DNA from: Mycobacterium sp. E3198
GTDB lineage: Bacteria > Actinomycetota > Actinomycetes > Mycobacteriales > Mycobacteriaceae
Reading direction: 5' to 3'
DNA: 64,000 nucleotides
Assembly: GCF_001667015.1 (NCBI RefSeq)
Contig: NZ_LZIS01000099.1
Span: forward strand, 1-64,000
The stretch's first letter is position 1; every line of letters starts with the position of its first letter. Below are positions 43,166 through 54,775 of the stretch, piece after piece. The notes under the pieces are model-generated. The model did not search any database. It was not told the origin of the DNA and worked only from the letters and a program-made list of their open reading frames with translations. The translations under genes were made by a program, and so were the position numbers.

Positions 43166-43912
43166 GTGAGCGACGTGGACCAAATCCTGACGCGGCTGCT
43201 GCGCGAGGCCGGGATATTGCGCCACGTCGAACCCGAGACCGCCTCGGCGATGATCAGGCAACTGAGTACGGCCGAATTCACGGCGGGACAAGTAATTTTC
43301 TCCCAGGGAGACCCCGGTGATCGGGTGTACATCATCGTCACGGGCAAGGTCAAAATCAGCTTGCGGGGCCCCGGCGGCCGCGACAATCTTCGGGCGATCA
43401 TGGGCCCGACGGACGTCTTCGGCGAGCTGGCCGTGTTCGATCCGGGTCCCCGATCCTGCACCGCCACGGCGATCACCGACGTTCGCGCGGTGTGGGTGGA
43501 CCGCGCCACGCTGCGTGCCTGGATGGCCCACCGGCCGGTGATCGCCGAGCAACTGCTGCGCGCACTGAACCAGCGGCTGCAACATACCGAGGACCAACTC
43601 ATCCAACTCATCTCCAGCGATGTGGCCACCCGCGTGGCGCACCAACTGCTGTTACTGGCCCGGCGATTTGGCACCCGCGAGCGCGATGGGCTGCGGGTCG
43701 CGCACGAGCTCAGCCAGGACGAGATGGCTCAACTCGTCGGCGCCGACCGCGTGTCGGTCAACAAAGCGCTGCGCGATTTCGTTTCCAGCGGCTGGATCAC
43801 GTTGCAGGGCAAGGATGTACTGATCACCGACCCCGACGCACTCGCCCACCGTGCGGTGGCGGGCGCCGCCGTGGGCGTCTATCGGCGGCGACCGCTGCGC
43901 GCCACCGCATGA
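43166..43912 (+). CDS. Crp/Fnr-family regulator, paralogue of mycobacterial Crp
   Basis: A 248-residue protein. The cyclic nucleotide domain (about 10-125) has Q-G-D-P-G-D-R-V-Y-I-I-V-T-G-K-V-K and F-G-E-L-A-V-F-D-P-G-P-R-S-C-T-A, keeping the F-G-E-L and R-S phosphate-binding residues. The helix-turn-helix reads L-S-Q-D-E-M-A-Q-L-V-G-A-D-R-V-S-V-N-K-A-L. This is near the CRP of M. tuberculosis (Rv3676), but the recognition helix has A-D-R-V-S where that has A-S-R-E-T, so DNA specificity may differ. The GTG at 43166 has GAGGAG upstream. The GarA-like gene ends 20 bases before. Confidence 0.85.
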   Translation: MSDVDQILTRLLREAGILRHVEPETASAMIRQLSTAEFTAGQVIFSQGDPGDRVYIIVTGKVKISLRGPGGRDNLRAIMGPTDVFGELAVFDPGPRSCTATAITDVRAVWVDRATLRAWMAHRPVIAEQLLRALNQRLQHTEDQLIQLISSDVATRVAHQLLLLARRFGTRERDGLRVAHELSQDEMAQLVGADRVSVNKALRDFVSSGWITLQGKDVLITDPDALAHRAVAGAAVGVYRRRPLRATA

Positions 43913-43926
43913 CGACCGCCTTGGCG

Positions 43927-43932
43927 TAGCGT
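43927..43932 (+). promoter_or_regulatory. leaderless -10 box of fadE35
   Basis: TAGCGT, 7-base spacer, ATG at 43940. Confidence 0.5.
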
Positions 43933-43939
43933 CTTTCTC

Positions 43940-45713
43940 ATGAGCGACTACGCCGCTGAGCCGGTGGACAGGCTGCCGTTCTCCACCGAAGAGAAGTCGC
44001 AGCGCTACGAGACCGACAACTACCGCGGAGCGGTGGGTCTCAATTGGTACCTGACCGATCCCACCCTGCGGTTCACCATGGCCTACTACCTGCAGCCCGA
44101 TGAATTGGCCGTGCTGGAGCCCCATCTCGCGCGCATCGGTGACCTGATGGGCGGGCAGGTGGGCGCGCTGGGCCGAGGAAACCGACCGCAACCCGCCCCG
44201 GCTGGAACGCTACGACCGGTGGGGACACGACGTCAGCCGCGTCGTCATGCCGGCGTCGTTCACGCAGTCCAAGCGCGCGGTGCTCGACGCGCAGCAGGAC
44301 CTGCGCGGCGCGGCGCGCCGCGCCAAGGTGAGCTCGGGCCTGGCGCTGTTCGCGTCGAATTATCTGCTCAACCAGGCCGACATCGGGATGGGCTGCGCGC
44401 TGGGCACCGGCGGCGGGATGGTGCAGTCGCTGGTGTCCGCCTACGCGCCGCCCGATGTGGCCGAGCACGTGCTGGGGAAGTTCGCCTCCGGCGAATGGGC
44501 GGGCGAGACGGCCCAGTTGCTGACGGAACGCACCGGCGGCTCCGACCTCGGCGCGCTCGAGACGACGGCCACGCCCGCCGGTGACGCCTGGATTCTCAAC
44601 GGCTTCAAGTGGTTTGCGTCCAATTGCGCGGGTGAGGCGTTCGTCGTGTTGGCCAAGCCCGAAGGGGCGCCGGACTCGACCCGCGGCGTCGCCAATTTCC
44701 TCGTGCTGCGCGACCGCCGCGACGGCTCACGCAACGGCGTGCGGGTGCGCCGGCTCAAGGACAAGCTCGGCACCCGCTCGGTGGCCTCCGGCGAGGTCGA
44801 GTTCGTCGACGCCGAGGCGTTCCTGCTGTCCGGTGAACCCGGCGCGGACACCGGCCCGGCCGACGGCCGGGGACTCGGCCGCATGATGGAGCTGACCAAT
44901 GCCGCGCGGTTGGGCATCGCGCAGTTCGGGCTCGCCAACGCCCGCCGCGCGTTGGTCGAGTCGCTGTGCTACGCCCGGCAGCGCCACGCCTTCGGCGGCG
45001 CGCTCATCGACAAGCCGCTGATGCGGCGCAAGCTCGCCGAGATGATCGTCGACGTCGAGGCGGCGCTTGCGCTGGTCTTCGACGGCACCGGCGCCGCCAA
45101 CCACCGCCAGCCCCGCGCCGTGCGGCAGCGCATCGCGGTCCCCGTGACCAAGCTGAAGGTGTGCCGGCTCGGGATCACCGCGGCGTCGGATGCGATCGAA
45201 ATCCACGGCGGCAACGGCTATATCGAGACGTGGCCGGTGGCCCGGCTGCTGCGCGACGCGCAGGTGAACACCATCTGGGAGGGCCCGGACAACATCCTGT
45301 GCCTCGATGTGCGGCGCGGCATCGAACGGGCCGGCGCCCACGAGGCGCTGCTGGCGCGACTGCGCGACGCCGTGTCGGTGTCCGATGACGACGAGACCAC
45401 TCGCCTGGTCGCGAACCGCGTCGAGGACCTCGATGCGGCGATCACCGCGTGGGGCAAGCTGGACGGCGGCGTCGCCGAGGCGCGGCTTTTTCCGCTGGCG
45501 CAGTTCATGGGCGACGTCTACGCGGGCGCCCTGCTCACCGAGCAGGCCGCGTGGGAGCGGGAGACCGGCGGCGGGGAGCGCAAGGCGCTCGTCGCGCGGC
45601 TGTACGCGCAGCGCTACCTGGCCGATCGGGGGCCGCTGCGCGGCATCGACGCCGACTCCGACGAGGCGCTGGAGCGGTTCGACGAGTTGGTCGACGGGGC
45701 GCTCACCCTTTAG
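43940..45713 (+). pseudogene. fadE35: acyl-CoA dehydrogenase FadE35 (Rv3797), frameshifted
   Basis: The frame starting at 43940 encodes a normal N-terminus (S-D-Y-A-A-E-P-V-D-R-L-P-F) up to G-G-Q-V-G-A-L and then becomes arginine-rich nonsense. The correct continuation (A-E-E-T-D-R-N-P-P-R-L-E-R-Y-D) is in another frame and runs to the stop at 45713. One extra G in the GGG at 44170-44172 explains this. Joined, the product would be about 590 residues, the AidB-like acyl-CoA dehydrogenase length, with the FAD segment (E-R-T-G-G-S-D) and R-x-x-F-G intact. Either a real lesion or a sequencing error; a GTG or ATG restart (44247) would lack about 100 residues. Confidence 0.85.
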
Positions 45714-45724
45714 CGCGAAGGAGG

Positions 45725-47299
45725 CTAGACCGGGATCAGGCCGTGCTTGCGGGCGACGCGGAACCACAGCTGCTTGTCCCGCAGCAGATGCATCGACTTG
45801 CGCAGCAGCAGCCGGGTCTGGTGCGGGTCGATGACCGCGTCGATGAAGCCGCGCTCTGCGGCGGTCCACGGGATCGCCATGTTGAGGTTGTAGCCCTCGA
45901 TGAAGTCCTTCTTGATCTGCTGCGCCTCGGGGGTGGTCGGGTCGGGGAACCGCTTCATCAGCAGCTGCGCGGCGCCCTCGGCGCCGATCACCGCGATGCG
46001 CGCCGTCGGCCAGGCGAAGTTGAAGTCGGCGGTCAGCTGCCGGGAGCCCATCACGGCGTACGCGCCGCCGTAGGACTTGCGCACCGTGATCGTCACCTTC
46101 GGCACGTCGGCCTCCACGACGGAGTAGAGGAACCGGCCGCCGCGTTTGATGATCCCCCGCTTCTCCTCCTCGGCACCCGGCAGGAAGCCGGGCGTGTCCA
46201 CCACGAAGACCAGCGGGATGTTGAACGCGTCGCAGAACCGGATGAACCGCGCCGCCTTGTCGGACGCCTCGTTGTCGATCGCCCCCGACATGTGCATGGG
46301 CTGGTTGGCGATCACGCCCACGGGGTGGCCGTCGACGCGCGCGTACCCGGTGATGATGGCGGGCCCGTGCTGCGCGGCGACGTCGAGGAAGTCGCCGTCG
46401 TCGAAGATGCGCAGCAGGATCTCGTGCATGTCGTAGGCGGCGTTGTCGGAGTCGGGCACGATGGCGTCGAGCTCCAGATCGGTCGGGGTGATCTCCGGCT
46501 CCAGACCGGGATTGACGATCGGCGGCTTGTCGAAGCAGTTCGACGGCAGGAACGACAGGTAGTCGCGGACGTACTGGAACGCCTCCGCCTCGGAGTCGAC
46601 GACCTGGTGAATGTTGCCGTAGCGGGCCTGGGCGTCGGAGCCACCGAGCTCGTCGAGGGTGACCTCCTCGCCGGTGACCTCCCGAATCACGTCGGGCCCG
46701 GTGACGAAGAAGTAGCCCTGGTCGCGCACCGAGACGAGGAGGTCGTCCTGGATCGGCGAATACACCGCTCCCCCAGCGCATTTGCCGAAGATGAGGGAGA
46801 TCTGCGGCACCAGCCCGCTCAAAGCCTCGTGCCGGCGGCCCAGCTCGGCGTACCAGGCGAGCGAGGTGACCGCGTCCTGGATCCGGGCGCCACCGGAGTC
46901 CTGGATGCCGATGATCGGGCACCCGACCATCGCGCACCACTCCATCAGCCGCGCGACCTTGCGGCCGAACATCTCGCCGACGGTGCCCTGGAACACCGTC
47001 TGGTCGTGGGAGAACACCCCGACCGGCCGGCCGTCGATCATGGCGTGACCGGTGACGCACCCGTCCCCGTACAGCGCGTTCGGGTCGTTCGGCGTCTTGG
47101 CCAGCGCCCCGATCTCGAAGAAGGTGCCCGGATCGACCAGCGCGTGCACGCGGGCGCGCGCGCTCGGGATGCCCTTCTTGTCGCGCTTGGCCGCGGCCTT
47201 CTCGCCGCCGGGCTCCTTGGCCAGCTCGAGGCGAGCGTGCAGCTCGGCCAGCTTTTCCGCGGTGGTGTGCTGAACGGGAGCCGGGACGGTTTCGGTCAC
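45725..47299 (-). CDS. accD4: acyl-CoA carboxylase beta subunit AccD4 (Rv3799c)
   Basis: A 524-residue carboxyltransferase of the AccD/PCCB type, with oxyanion loops D-S-G-G-A-R-I-Q-D and G-K-C-A-G-G-A-V-Y in the N-terminal half and G-A-E-G-A-A-Q-L-L in the C-terminal half. In the AccA3-AccD4-AccD5-AccE5 complex it carboxylates C24-C26 acyl-CoA to supply the alpha branch for Pks13. It starts at a GTG 11 bases after pks13 and is the last gene of fadD32-pks13-accD4. The IS1557 copy next to it in H37Rv is absent. Confidence 0.95.
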   Translation of the reverse strand: MTETVPAPVQHTTAEKLAELHARLELAKEPGGEKAAAKRDKKGIPSARARVHALVDPGTFFEIGALAKTPNDPNALYGDGCVTGHAMIDGRPVGVFSHDQTVFQGTVGEMFGRKVARLMEWCAMVGCPIIGIQDSGGARIQDAVTSLAWYAELGRRHEALSGLVPQISLIFGKCAGGAVYSPIQDDLLVSVRDQGYFFVTGPDVIREVTGEEVTLDELGGSDAQARYGNIHQVVDSEAEAFQYVRDYLSFLPSNCFDKPPIVNPGLEPEITPTDLELDAIVPDSDNAAYDMHEILLRIFDDGDFLDVAAQHGPAIITGYARVDGHPVGVIANQPMHMSGAIDNEASDKAARFIRFCDAFNIPLVFVVDTPGFLPGAEEEKRGIIKRGGRFLYSVVEADVPKVTITVRKSYGGAYAVMGSRQLTADFNFAWPTARIAVIGAEGAAQLLMKRFPDPTTPEAQQIKKDFIEGYNLNMAIPWTAAERGFIDAVIDPHQTRLLLRKSMHLLRDKQLWFRVARKHGLIPV

Positions 47300-47310
47300 T
47301 ACTCGCCTAC

Positions 47311-50300
47311 CTAACTTCTCTGGCTGGTTTTAGCAGCGATCCCGTTCAGCGCCTGGGTCATGTGCGCGCCCACCTTGGCGATGATCGGCTCGTCGATGAC
47401 CTGGATGTGCTCGCCACCGACCGGCACGACCTCGAGGTCGGCCACGTGCTCGCCCCACCCGCCATCCGGCTTGCGGGTGGCGTAGCGCGGTTCGAACATG
47501 ATCGCGTCGTCATGGTAGCGATCGGCCATGTAGAGCGTGACGTGCCCGTCGTACGGCTGGATCTCGGCGGTGTCGATGGCCCGTTGGTCCAGATACGACG
47601 TGCGCTGGTGTTCGATGATCCCGCCCGGGATCTGCACCCCGCTCGCCTTGACCGCGTCGAGCACGAGCTGGACCTGCCCCGCGTCGTCGAGCTCCTCGAG
47701 CTGCTCGTACGGGATCTCGTCGATGCTGACGTTGAAGGTCTTCTCGGCGAACCGCGCGTAGCGGTCCCAGCGCTTGCGGATCTCCTCCTTGGTCTGCGGG
47801 ATCTCCTCGCCCGGCCGCACCGCGTCGATGAGGCCGACGAACTCGACGTCCTTACCCATCTGCTTGAGGCCGATCGCGCAGGCGTAGGCCAGCGCGCCGC
47901 CCAGCGACCAGCCGGCAAGAATGTACGGCCCGTCGCCCTGCATTTCGATCAGCTTCGGAACGTATTGCGCCGCACGCTCTTCGATCGACCCCTCGACCCG
48001 CTCGAGGCCGTACATCGGGGTGTCGGACGGCAACCGGTTGAGCAGCGGCTCGTAGACCACCGTCGAGCCGCCGGCCGGGTGGAACACGAAAACCGGCGGC
48101 TTGGTGCTGCCCTCCGGCCGCGCCCGCAGCGTGCGGACGAACCCGTCGACCACCCCGGCCTCCAGGTACTCGCGCACCTTCTCGGCCAGCGCCTCGACGG
48201 TCGCCGACGTCAGCACGTCCTCGGCGGAGATCGGGCCTTCCGCGCGCTCCGATAGCCGCTCCGCCATCTTGGCGGCGGTGTCGGCGTCCAGCTTGGGCAG
48301 CGGGTTGAAGATGCCGCCAGGTGACTTGCCGGTCACGATCGCCCACGTGGCGAAGGTGACCCGCTCGGCGGCGTCGCGCGGCGGCACGTCGGAGTTCAGC
48401 GCCTTGGCGACCGCCTCCTGGTTGAGCGCTTCGGCCACCCCGGACACCTTCGGCTGTCCGCCGTTCGCGCCGGGCCCCGACGGGTTCGTCGGCGGCGGCG
48501 GGACCGCAACGTCGGAGGCCGGCGGCGCTTGCGTCTCCGGCTCGGCCTGCGGGTCGGGCGCCGGCGCCACCACCGACGTGGCCGTCGCGCCGCTGAGCAG
48601 CTCGGCCTGCTCCCGGGCGATTTCCTCGGCCGTCTGCGTCTTCTGGTGCTCGGCCAGCTGCTCGACCTCGTCGCGGTGTTCGACCGCGTACTCGATCAGT
48701 TTCTCGACGGCGTAGAGGTTCGCGTCGCGCACGGCCGTCAGCTGAATGGGCGGCAGGTCGAAGTCGTACTCGACGCGGTTCTTGATCCGCACCGCCATCA
48801 GCGAGTCGAGGCCCAGCTCGATCAGCGGCACCTCCCACGGCAGGTCCTCGGGCTCGTAGCCCATGGCGGCGCCGACGATCGCGCCCAGCCGGTCGGCGAT
48901 GGTCTCGCCGGAGTCCGGTGACCACTTGGTGAAACCGGCCGGCATGTACCGGTTGGTCAGGCTGTCGCCGAGCGCCTCCTCCTCCGAGCCCTCGGCGGGA
49001 GCCTGCGCCGGCGCCGCGCCGTTGGACGGGGCCGCGATCGCCGTGCCCGCGCCCACCGCCGCCGGCAGCACCGACTCGGCGCCGCCCCGGGTCACCAGCG
49101 CGTCGTACACCAGCGTGAACGACTCGTCGATGCGCGCGTGCACCTGAACCGACGCGCCCCCGGGATGCCGGGTCAGCGTTGTCACCAACCGGGAGCCCTC
49201 CCCCGGCTTGGCCCGCTCCTCCGCGGCCGTCAGCTGCGCGCCCGGAAGGACTTCCGCAGCAGCGGCTTTCACCAGCGCCGCCAGGTCCGTCAACCCCTTG
49301 GGCGCGTACTCCCAGACGTGGCGGCCGTCCGGCAGCGCGACGTGGTTGCCGGGCATGAGCACCGAGCCGCTACTGGTGGCGACGTGCACGTCCAGCCAGT
49401 GCTCCTTGCGCTTGAACCGGGTCGGCGGAATGTTCGCGTAGTCGCGGGGCCCCGTCGCGCGGGTGAACAGCGTTCGGGGATCCAGGTCATGCCCATAGAC
49501 GTACAGCTGCGCCAGGGTCGAGACGATCGACTCGACCTCGTCCTGCTTGCGCGCCAGGGTCGGGATCAACTGGGCGTCGTGCAGGCCGGCGTCCGCCGTC
49601 GTCAGGCCCACCTGCATCAGCGCGACGGGGTTGGGCGCCAGCTCCAGGAACGTGGTGTGCCCGCTGTCGACGGCGTTGCGGATCCCGTGGGTGAAGTAGA
49701 CGCTGTGGCGCAGCCCCTTCTTCCAGTAGTCGACGTCGTGGATGGGCTCGGCGCCGGGCTTGATGTAGCTGCCCTCGTGCACGGTCGAGAAGATGCCGCA
49801 CGTCGGGCTCATCGGCTTGATGCCCTGCAGTTCCGCGGCGAGCTCGCCCAGCAGCGGGTCCATCTGCGAGGTGTGGCTGGCGCCCTTGGTCTGGAACTTG
49901 CGGGCGAACTTGCCCTCGGATTCCGCGCGGGCGATGATCGCGTCCACCTGCTCGGGCGGGCCGCCGATGACCGTCTGCGTGGGCGCGGCGTAGACGCACA
50001 CCTCGAGGTCGGGGAAGTCGGAGAACACCGTCTTGATCTCCTCGGCGGAGTATTCCACCAGCGCCATCAGCCGGATGTACTCGCCGAACAGCATCGCCTC
50101 GCCCTCGCCCATCAGATGGGAGCGGGAGCAGATGGCCCGGGTGGCGTCGCGCAGCGACAGGCCGCCGGCGAAGTAGGCCGACGCGGCCTCGCCCAGCGAC
50201 TGTCCGACCACCGCGGCGGGCTTGGCGCCGTGATGCTTGAGCAGCTCGCCCAGCGCGATCTGGATCGCGAAGATGGTGACCTGGGTGGTCTCGATGCCGT

Positions 50301-52620
50301 AGTCCTGCGAGTCATCGAGGATCAGCTCGAGCACCGAGTAGCCCAGCTCGTCCTGGACCAGCGCGTCGACCTTTTCGATCCACTGCGCGAAGACGTCGTT
50401 GCGCAGATACAGGCTCTTGCCCATCTTGCGGTGCTGCGCACCGAAACCGGCCAGCACCCACACCGGGCCGTTACTCACCGGCCCGTCGACGCTGAACACG
50501 TTCGGCCGCTGCTTGCCCTCGGCGATCGCGCGCAGGCCCTTGATGGCCTCCTCGTGGTCGTGCGCCAGCACCACCGCGCGCGAGCGACCATGGTTGCGGC
50601 GAGACAGCGACCGCCCGATCGATTCCAGCGACGACGCCTGGCCCTCGGGGCTTTCCATCCAGTCCGCGAGCTCGGTGGCCGCGGCCTTCTTCCGCGAGGT
50701 CAGGAACGCCGAGACGACAAGCGGAATAACCGGTGGCGGAAGCTCTTGCGCCGCAAGCTCTTCCAGCGCGGCCTCCTTGAGGCTCAGCGCCTCTTCGGTG
50801 ATTTCCGGGAGGTCGGGCTCTTCCTCCTCGGCCGCCGCGGAGGCGTCGGGGATGATGTTGCCGAAGTCGTCGAACCGCAGCGAGTGCGCCTCGAACGTAG
50901 GCGTTTCGGCCGCTTCGGTGGCCTCGGGCCGGGGCTCCGGCTCCTTTTCGACGACGTCGCGGGGCAGGACCTCGCGGACCACCACGTGCGCGTTGGCGCC
51001 GCCGAAGCCGAAGCTGGACACCCCGGCCAGCGCGTAGCCGCCGTAGCGCGGCCAGTCGGTGGCCTGGTCGACGAACTTCAGGTGCATCGCGTCCCAGTCG
51101 ATGTACGGGCTGGGGCCCGCGAAGTTGAGCGACGGCGGCAACTTGTCGTGCTGCAGCGCCAGCACCACCTTGGCCATGCTGGCCGCGCCGGCGGCCGACT
51201 CCATGTGCCCCACATTGGTTTTCACCGCGCCCAACAGCGCCGGACGGTCGGCCGGACGGCCCCTGCCGACGACCCGGCCCAGCGCCTCGGCCTCGATCGG
51301 GTCACCGAGGACGGTGCCGGTGCCGTGCGCCTCGATGTAGTCGACGTTGCGCGGATCGATGCCGGCGTCCTTGTAGGCCCGGCGCAGCACGTCGGCCTGC
51401 GCGTCCTGGTTCGGCGCGATCAGGCCGTTGGACCGGCCGTCGTGGTTGACCGCGGTGCCGGCGATCACGGCCAGGATCTGGTCGCCGTCGCGGCGCGCGT
51501 CGTCGACCCGCTTGAGCACCAGCATGCCGGCGCCCTCCGAGCGGGTGTAGCCGTCGGCGTCGGCGGAGAACGACTTGATCCGGCCGTCGGGGGCCAGCAC
51601 CGCGCCGATCTCGTCGAAGCCCAGCGTCACCGCGGGCGTGATCAGCGCGTTGACGCCGCCGGCCACCGCAACGTCGGCCTCGCCGTTGCGCAGGGCCTGC
51701 ACGGCCTGGTGGATCGCCACCAGCGAGCTCGAGCACGCGGTGTCCACCGCGACCGAGGGCCCGCGGAAGTCGTAGAAGTAGGACACCCGGTTCGCGATGA
51801 TCGACGGCGAGTTGCCGGTGATCGCATACGGGTGCGCGACGGTCGGGTCGGAGATGGCCAAGAAGCCGTAGTCATGGTTGGAGACGCCGACGTACACGCC
51901 GACCGCCTCGCCGCGCAGGCTCGACGCCGGGATGCGCGCGTGCTCGAGCGCCTCCCAGGTCAGCTCCAGCGCCATCCGCTGCTGCGGGTCGATGTTGTCG
52001 GCCTCGGTCTTGGCGATCGCGAAGAACTCGGAGTCGAAGCCCTTGATGTCCTTCAGGTAGCCGCCGCGGGTGCGGGCCTTGGCGACCCGCTCGGCCAGCC
52101 GCGGCTCCTCCAGAAATTCCTCCCAGCGGCCCTCGGGCAGGTCGGTGATGGCGTCGCGGCCCTCGATCAGCGCCTGCCAGGTCTCGTCGGGGCTGTTCAT
52201 GTCGCCGGGCAGCCGGGTGGACAGACCCACGATCGCGATGTCGACGCGCTCCGCGGGCCCCTTGCGCGACCAGTCGACGATGTCGACGTCGTCGTCGGGC
52301 CGCTCGGGTTCGCCCTCGATGATCCGGGTGGCCAGCGACTCGATGGTCGGGTGCTGGAACGCCACCGCGACCGACAGCGTGACGCCGGTCATGTCCTCGA
52401 TGTCGGCGGCCATCGCCACGGCGTCGCGCGACGACAGGCCCAGCTCGACCATCGGCACCGACTCGTCGATCGAGTCGGGCGACTGCCCGGTGGCCTTGGC
52501 CACGTAGTTGCGCAGCCACTGGCGCATCTCGGGGACCGTCATGTCGGTCTTCTTGGCGGGCAGATTCTCCTGCGTGTCCTGGGGTTCGTCGTCCGCGTTG
52601 AAATCGTCTATGTCAGCCAT
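47311..52620 (-). CDS. pks13: mycolic acid condensase Pks13 (Rv3800c)
   Basis: A 1769-residue type I polyketide synthase with order ACP-KS-AT-ACP-TE. Active residues seen: Ser64 of the first carrier domain (L-G-L-S-S-R), Cys296 of the ketosynthase (D-T-A-C-S-S-S), Ser808 of the acyltransferase (V-G-Q-S-L-G), Ser1273 of the second carrier (L-G-L-D-S-L) and Ser1572 of the thioesterase (A-G-W-S-L-G-G). It condenses meromycoloyl-AMP (from FadD32) with the AccD4 product to the alpha-alkyl beta-ketoester and releases it onto trehalose. It is slightly longer than the M. tuberculosis enzyme because of an Ala/Pro-rich linker before the TE. Confidence 0.97.
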   Translation of the reverse strand: MADIDDFNADDEPQDTQENLPAKKTDMTVPEMRQWLRNYVAKATGQSPDSIDESVPMVELGLSSRDAVAMAADIEDMTGVTLSVAVAFQHPTIESLATRIIEGEPERPDDDVDIVDWSRKGPAERVDIAIVGLSTRLPGDMNSPDETWQALIEGRDAITDLPEGRWEEFLEEPRLAERVAKARTRGGYLKDIKGFDSEFFAIAKTEADNIDPQQRMALELTWEALEHARIPASSLRGEAVGVYVGVSNHDYGFLAISDPTVAHPYAITGNSPSIIANRVSYFYDFRGPSVAVDTACSSSLVAIHQAVQALRNGEADVAVAGGVNALITPAVTLGFDEIGAVLAPDGRIKSFSADADGYTRSEGAGMLVLKRVDDARRDGDQILAVIAGTAVNHDGRSNGLIAPNQDAQADVLRRAYKDAGIDPRNVDYIEAHGTGTVLGDPIEAEALGRVVGRGRPADRPALLGAVKTNVGHMESAAGAASMAKVVLALQHDKLPPSLNFAGPSPYIDWDAMHLKFVDQATDWPRYGGYALAGVSSFGFGGANAHVVVREVLPRDVVEKEPEPRPEATEAAETPTFEAHSLRFDDFGNIIPDASAAAEEEEPDLPEITEEALSLKEAALEELAAQELPPPVIPLVVSAFLTSRKKAAATELADWMESPEGQASSLESIGRSLSRRNHGRSRAVVLAHDHEEAIKGLRAIAEGKQRPNVFSVDGPVSNGPVWVLAGFGAQHRKMGKSLYLRNDVFAQWIEKVDALVQDELGYSVLELILDDSQDYGIETTQVTIFAIQIALGELLKHHGAKPAAVVGQSLGEAASAYFAGGLSLRDATRAICSRSHLMGEGEAMLFGEYIRLMALVEYSAEEIKTVFSDFPDLEVCVYAAPTQTVIGGPPEQVDAIIARAESEGKFARKFQTKGASHTSQMDPLLGELAAELQGIKPMSPTCGIFSTVHEGSYIKPGAEPIHDVDYWKKGLRHSVYFTHGIRNAVDSGHTTFLELAPNPVALMQVGLTTADAGLHDAQLIPTLARKQDEVESIVSTLAQLYVYGHDLDPRTLFTRATGPRDYANIPPTRFKRKEHWLDVHVATSSGSVLMPGNHVALPDGRHVWEYAPKGLTDLAALVKAAAAEVLPGAQLTAAEERAKPGEGSRLVTTLTRHPGGASVQVHARIDESFTLVYDALVTRGGAESVLPAAVGAGTAIAAPSNGAAPAQAPAEGSEEEALGDSLTNRYMPAGFTKWSPDSGETIADRLGAIVGAAMGYEPEDLPWEVPLIELGLDSLMAVRIKNRVEYDFDLPPIQLTAVRDANLYAVEKLIEYAVEHRDEVEQLAEHQKTQTAEEIAREQAELLSGATATSVVAPAPDPQAEPETQAPPASDVAVPPPPTNPSGPGANGGQPKVSGVAEALNQEAVAKALNSDVPPRDAAERVTFATWAIVTGKSPGGIFNPLPKLDADTAAKMAERLSERAEGPISAEDVLTSATVEALAEKVREYLEAGVVDGFVRTLRARPEGSTKPPVFVFHPAGGSTVVYEPLLNRLPSDTPMYGLERVEGSIEERAAQYVPKLIEMQGDGPYILAGWSLGGALAYACAIGLKQMGKDVEFVGLIDAVRPGEEIPQTKEEIRKRWDRYARFAEKTFNVSIDEIPYEQLEELDDAGQVQLVLDAVKASGVQIPGGIIEHQRTSYLDQRAIDTAEIQPYDGHVTLYMADRYHDDAIMFEPRYATRKPDGGWGEHVADLEVVPVGGEHIQVIDEPIIAKVGAHMTQALNGIAAKTSQRS

Positions 52621-52630
52621 GGTTCCTGGT

Positions 52631-54547
52631 TCAGTCGTTAGCGCCGGCGAAGGCGGTCGGGGAACCGATGCCGCTGCGCAGGCTTCCGTCGAGGTAGGCG
52701 GCGCGGCAGGCGCGGCGCCCGATCTTGCCGCTGGAGGTACGCGGGATGGTGCCGGCCTGCACCAGCAGCAGGTCGCGCACCGTGACCCCGTGCCGCACGG
52801 CGATGGCAGCCCGGATGTCGTCGGCGATGGGCTGGTAGTCGAGCTTGTGCGTGCCGGCGGCGCGTTCGGCCACGATCACCAGCTGCTCCGAGCCGTCCTC
52901 GGCGTCGTACTTGAGGCCGGCGTGCGGGTTGTCGAACACCTCCTGGGGCAGCTGGTTTGCCGGGACGGAGAAGGCGGCCACGTAGCCGGTCCGCAGCGCC
53001 CGGCTGGCTTCCTGCGCGGAGTACTCGAGGTCCTGCGGGTAGTGGTTGCGGCCATCAATGATGACCAGGTCCTTGATGCGGCCGACGATATAGAGGTGGC
53101 CGTCGTGGTAGGTGCCGTAGTCGCCGGTGCGTACCCACAACCCGTCGTCGGGGGCGCCCTCGGCGTGTGACTCGCTGATCCGGGACTTCAGGATGTTGCG
53201 GAATGTCTGGTTGGTCTCTGCCTCCTTGCCCCAGTAGCCGATCCCCAGGTTGTTGCCGTGCAGCCAGATCTCGCCGACCTGCCCGTCGGCCAGCTCGGTG
53301 GCCGTGTCGGGGTCGACGATCACCGCCCACTCGTCGACGCCGATGACGCCCGCGGACACCTGGGCGACGGCGTTCGGCGCGTCGGCGGGGACCTCCACGA
53401 AGCGCTGGTTGTTCATCTCGCCACGGTCGACGTAGATGACCCGGGGCGCCTCGTCCATCGGGGTGGTGGAGACGAACAGCGTGGCCTCGGCCAGGCCGTA
53501 GGACGGCTTGATGGCGGTCTCGCGCAGGCCGTAGGGCGCGAACGCGTCGTAGAACTTGCGCATCGACGCCGGCGACACCGGCTCGCTGCCGTTCAGGATC
53601 GCTTTCACGTTGCTCAGGTCCAGCGGCGGTTCCCCGTCCTTGGGCACGCCGCGCAGCGCGGCGTGCTCGAACGCGAAGTTCGGCGCGACGGTGATGACCT
53701 CGCAGTCCGGGTCGTCGTCGGGCTTGCGTGCCATCTCGCGGATCCAGCGGCCGGGCCGGCGCACGAACGCGGCCGGGGTCATGAAGGTGAAGTTGTGGCC
53801 GATCACCGGCGACAGCAGCGCCGTGATCAGGCCCATGTCGTGGAAGAACGGCAGCCAGGACAGCCCGCGGTCCGCCTCCTTGCCTTCGAGCCCGTTGAGC
53901 ACCTGCAACACATTGGTGGGCAGGTTCAGGTGGGTGATCTCCACGCCGGTGGGGGTGCGGGTGGAGCCCGAGGTGTACTGCAGGTAGGCGATGGTGTTCT
54001 CGTCGGCCTCGGGCTCCTGCCAGGTGGAGGCGACCTCGTCGGGCACCGCGTCGACGGCGATGACACGGGGCCGTTCCTTGGCCGCGCGGGCGCGGATGAA
54101 CTTGCGGACGCCTTCGGCGGCCTCCGTGGTGGTCAGGATCGTCGACGGCGTGCAGTCGTCCAGCACGGCGTGCAGCCGGCCGACGTGACCGGGCTCGCTC
54201 GGGTCGAACAGCGGCACGGCGATCCTGCCGGCATACAGCGCCCCGAAGAACGCGATCAGGTAGTGGAGGTTCTGCGGGCACAGGATGGCGATGCGGTCGC
54301 CGGGTTGGGTGACCTGTTGCAGGCGGGCGCCGACGGCGCGGTTGCGGGCGCTGAACTCGGCCCACGAAATGTCGCGGTATTCACCGTCGCGCTCGGTGGA
54401 GAAGTCGATGAATCGGTAGGCCAGCTTGCCACCGCGAACCTTCGCCCATTTTTCAACGTGACGAACCAGGTTCGTGTTGTCCGGGAACCTGATTTTTCCA
54501 TTCACGATGAACGGGTTGTGGTACGCCATGCCGCCCTCTCCTGTCAC
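52631..54547 (-). CDS. fadD32: long-chain fatty acyl-AMP ligase FadD32 (Rv3801c)
   Basis: A 638-residue adenylate-forming enzyme of the FAAL class, starting at GTG 54547. The phosphate loop is [10 protein letters not shown] (191-200). [10 protein letters not shown] and the C-terminal [14 protein letters not shown] are typical, and the final S-S-G-K-I-G-R carries the catalytic Lys. It activates meromycolic acid as the adenylate and loads it onto the N-terminal ACP of Pks13. It ends 10 bases before the pks13 start. Upstream (54548-54775) is an AT-richer gene-free stretch likely to hold the operon promoter. Confidence 0.96.
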   Translation of the reverse strand: MTGEGGMAYHNPFIVNGKIRFPDNTNLVRHVEKWAKVRGGKLAYRFIDFSTERDGEYRDISWAEFSARNRAVGARLQQVTQPGDRIAILCPQNLHYLIAFFGALYAGRIAVPLFDPSEPGHVGRLHAVLDDCTPSTILTTTEAAEGVRKFIRARAAKERPRVIAVDAVPDEVASTWQEPEADENTIAYLQYTSGSTRTPTGVEITHLNLPTNVLQVLNGLEGKEADRGLSWLPFFHDMGLITALLSPVIGHNFTFMTPAAFVRRPGRWIREMARKPDDDPDCEVITVAPNFAFEHAALRGVPKDGEPPLDLSNVKAILNGSEPVSPASMRKFYDAFAPYGLRETAIKPSYGLAEATLFVSTTPMDEAPRVIYVDRGEMNNQRFVEVPADAPNAVAQVSAGVIGVDEWAVIVDPDTATELADGQVGEIWLHGNNLGIGYWGKEAETNQTFRNILKSRISESHAEGAPDDGLWVRTGDYGTYHDGHLYIVGRIKDLVIIDGRNHYPQDLEYSAQEASRALRTGYVAAFSVPANQLPQEVFDNPHAGLKYDAEDGSEQLVIVAERAAGTHKLDYQPIADDIRAAIAVRHGVTVRDLLLVQAGTIPRTSSGKIGRRACRAAYLDGSLRSGIGSPTAFAGAND

Positions 54548-54775
54548 AACCTGTGTCGGTCGGCGTGGCCGACCGCTTCGGTGCCGGCTGCGCCGACGGG
54601 TCCTCTATACACGAGCCGGCTTTGAACGGCCTGCGGTCGGGAGCGCCGGGCCTTGCGGCCGCAACGAAGCTCTAATTGCTCTTAATTTTCTCTTAATGTT
54701 AGGTGCCGCCTCGCGGCAGACCAAATCACAAGGTACCGCCGATCGCGTCACGGATTCGCCTAGGTCGCGGGGGTG

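Noticed and set aside
45714-45724. An IS1557 insertion between fadE35 and accD4 as in M. tuberculosis H37Rv
   Set aside because: Only 11 bases separate the two stops here; no transposase or inverted repeats are present.
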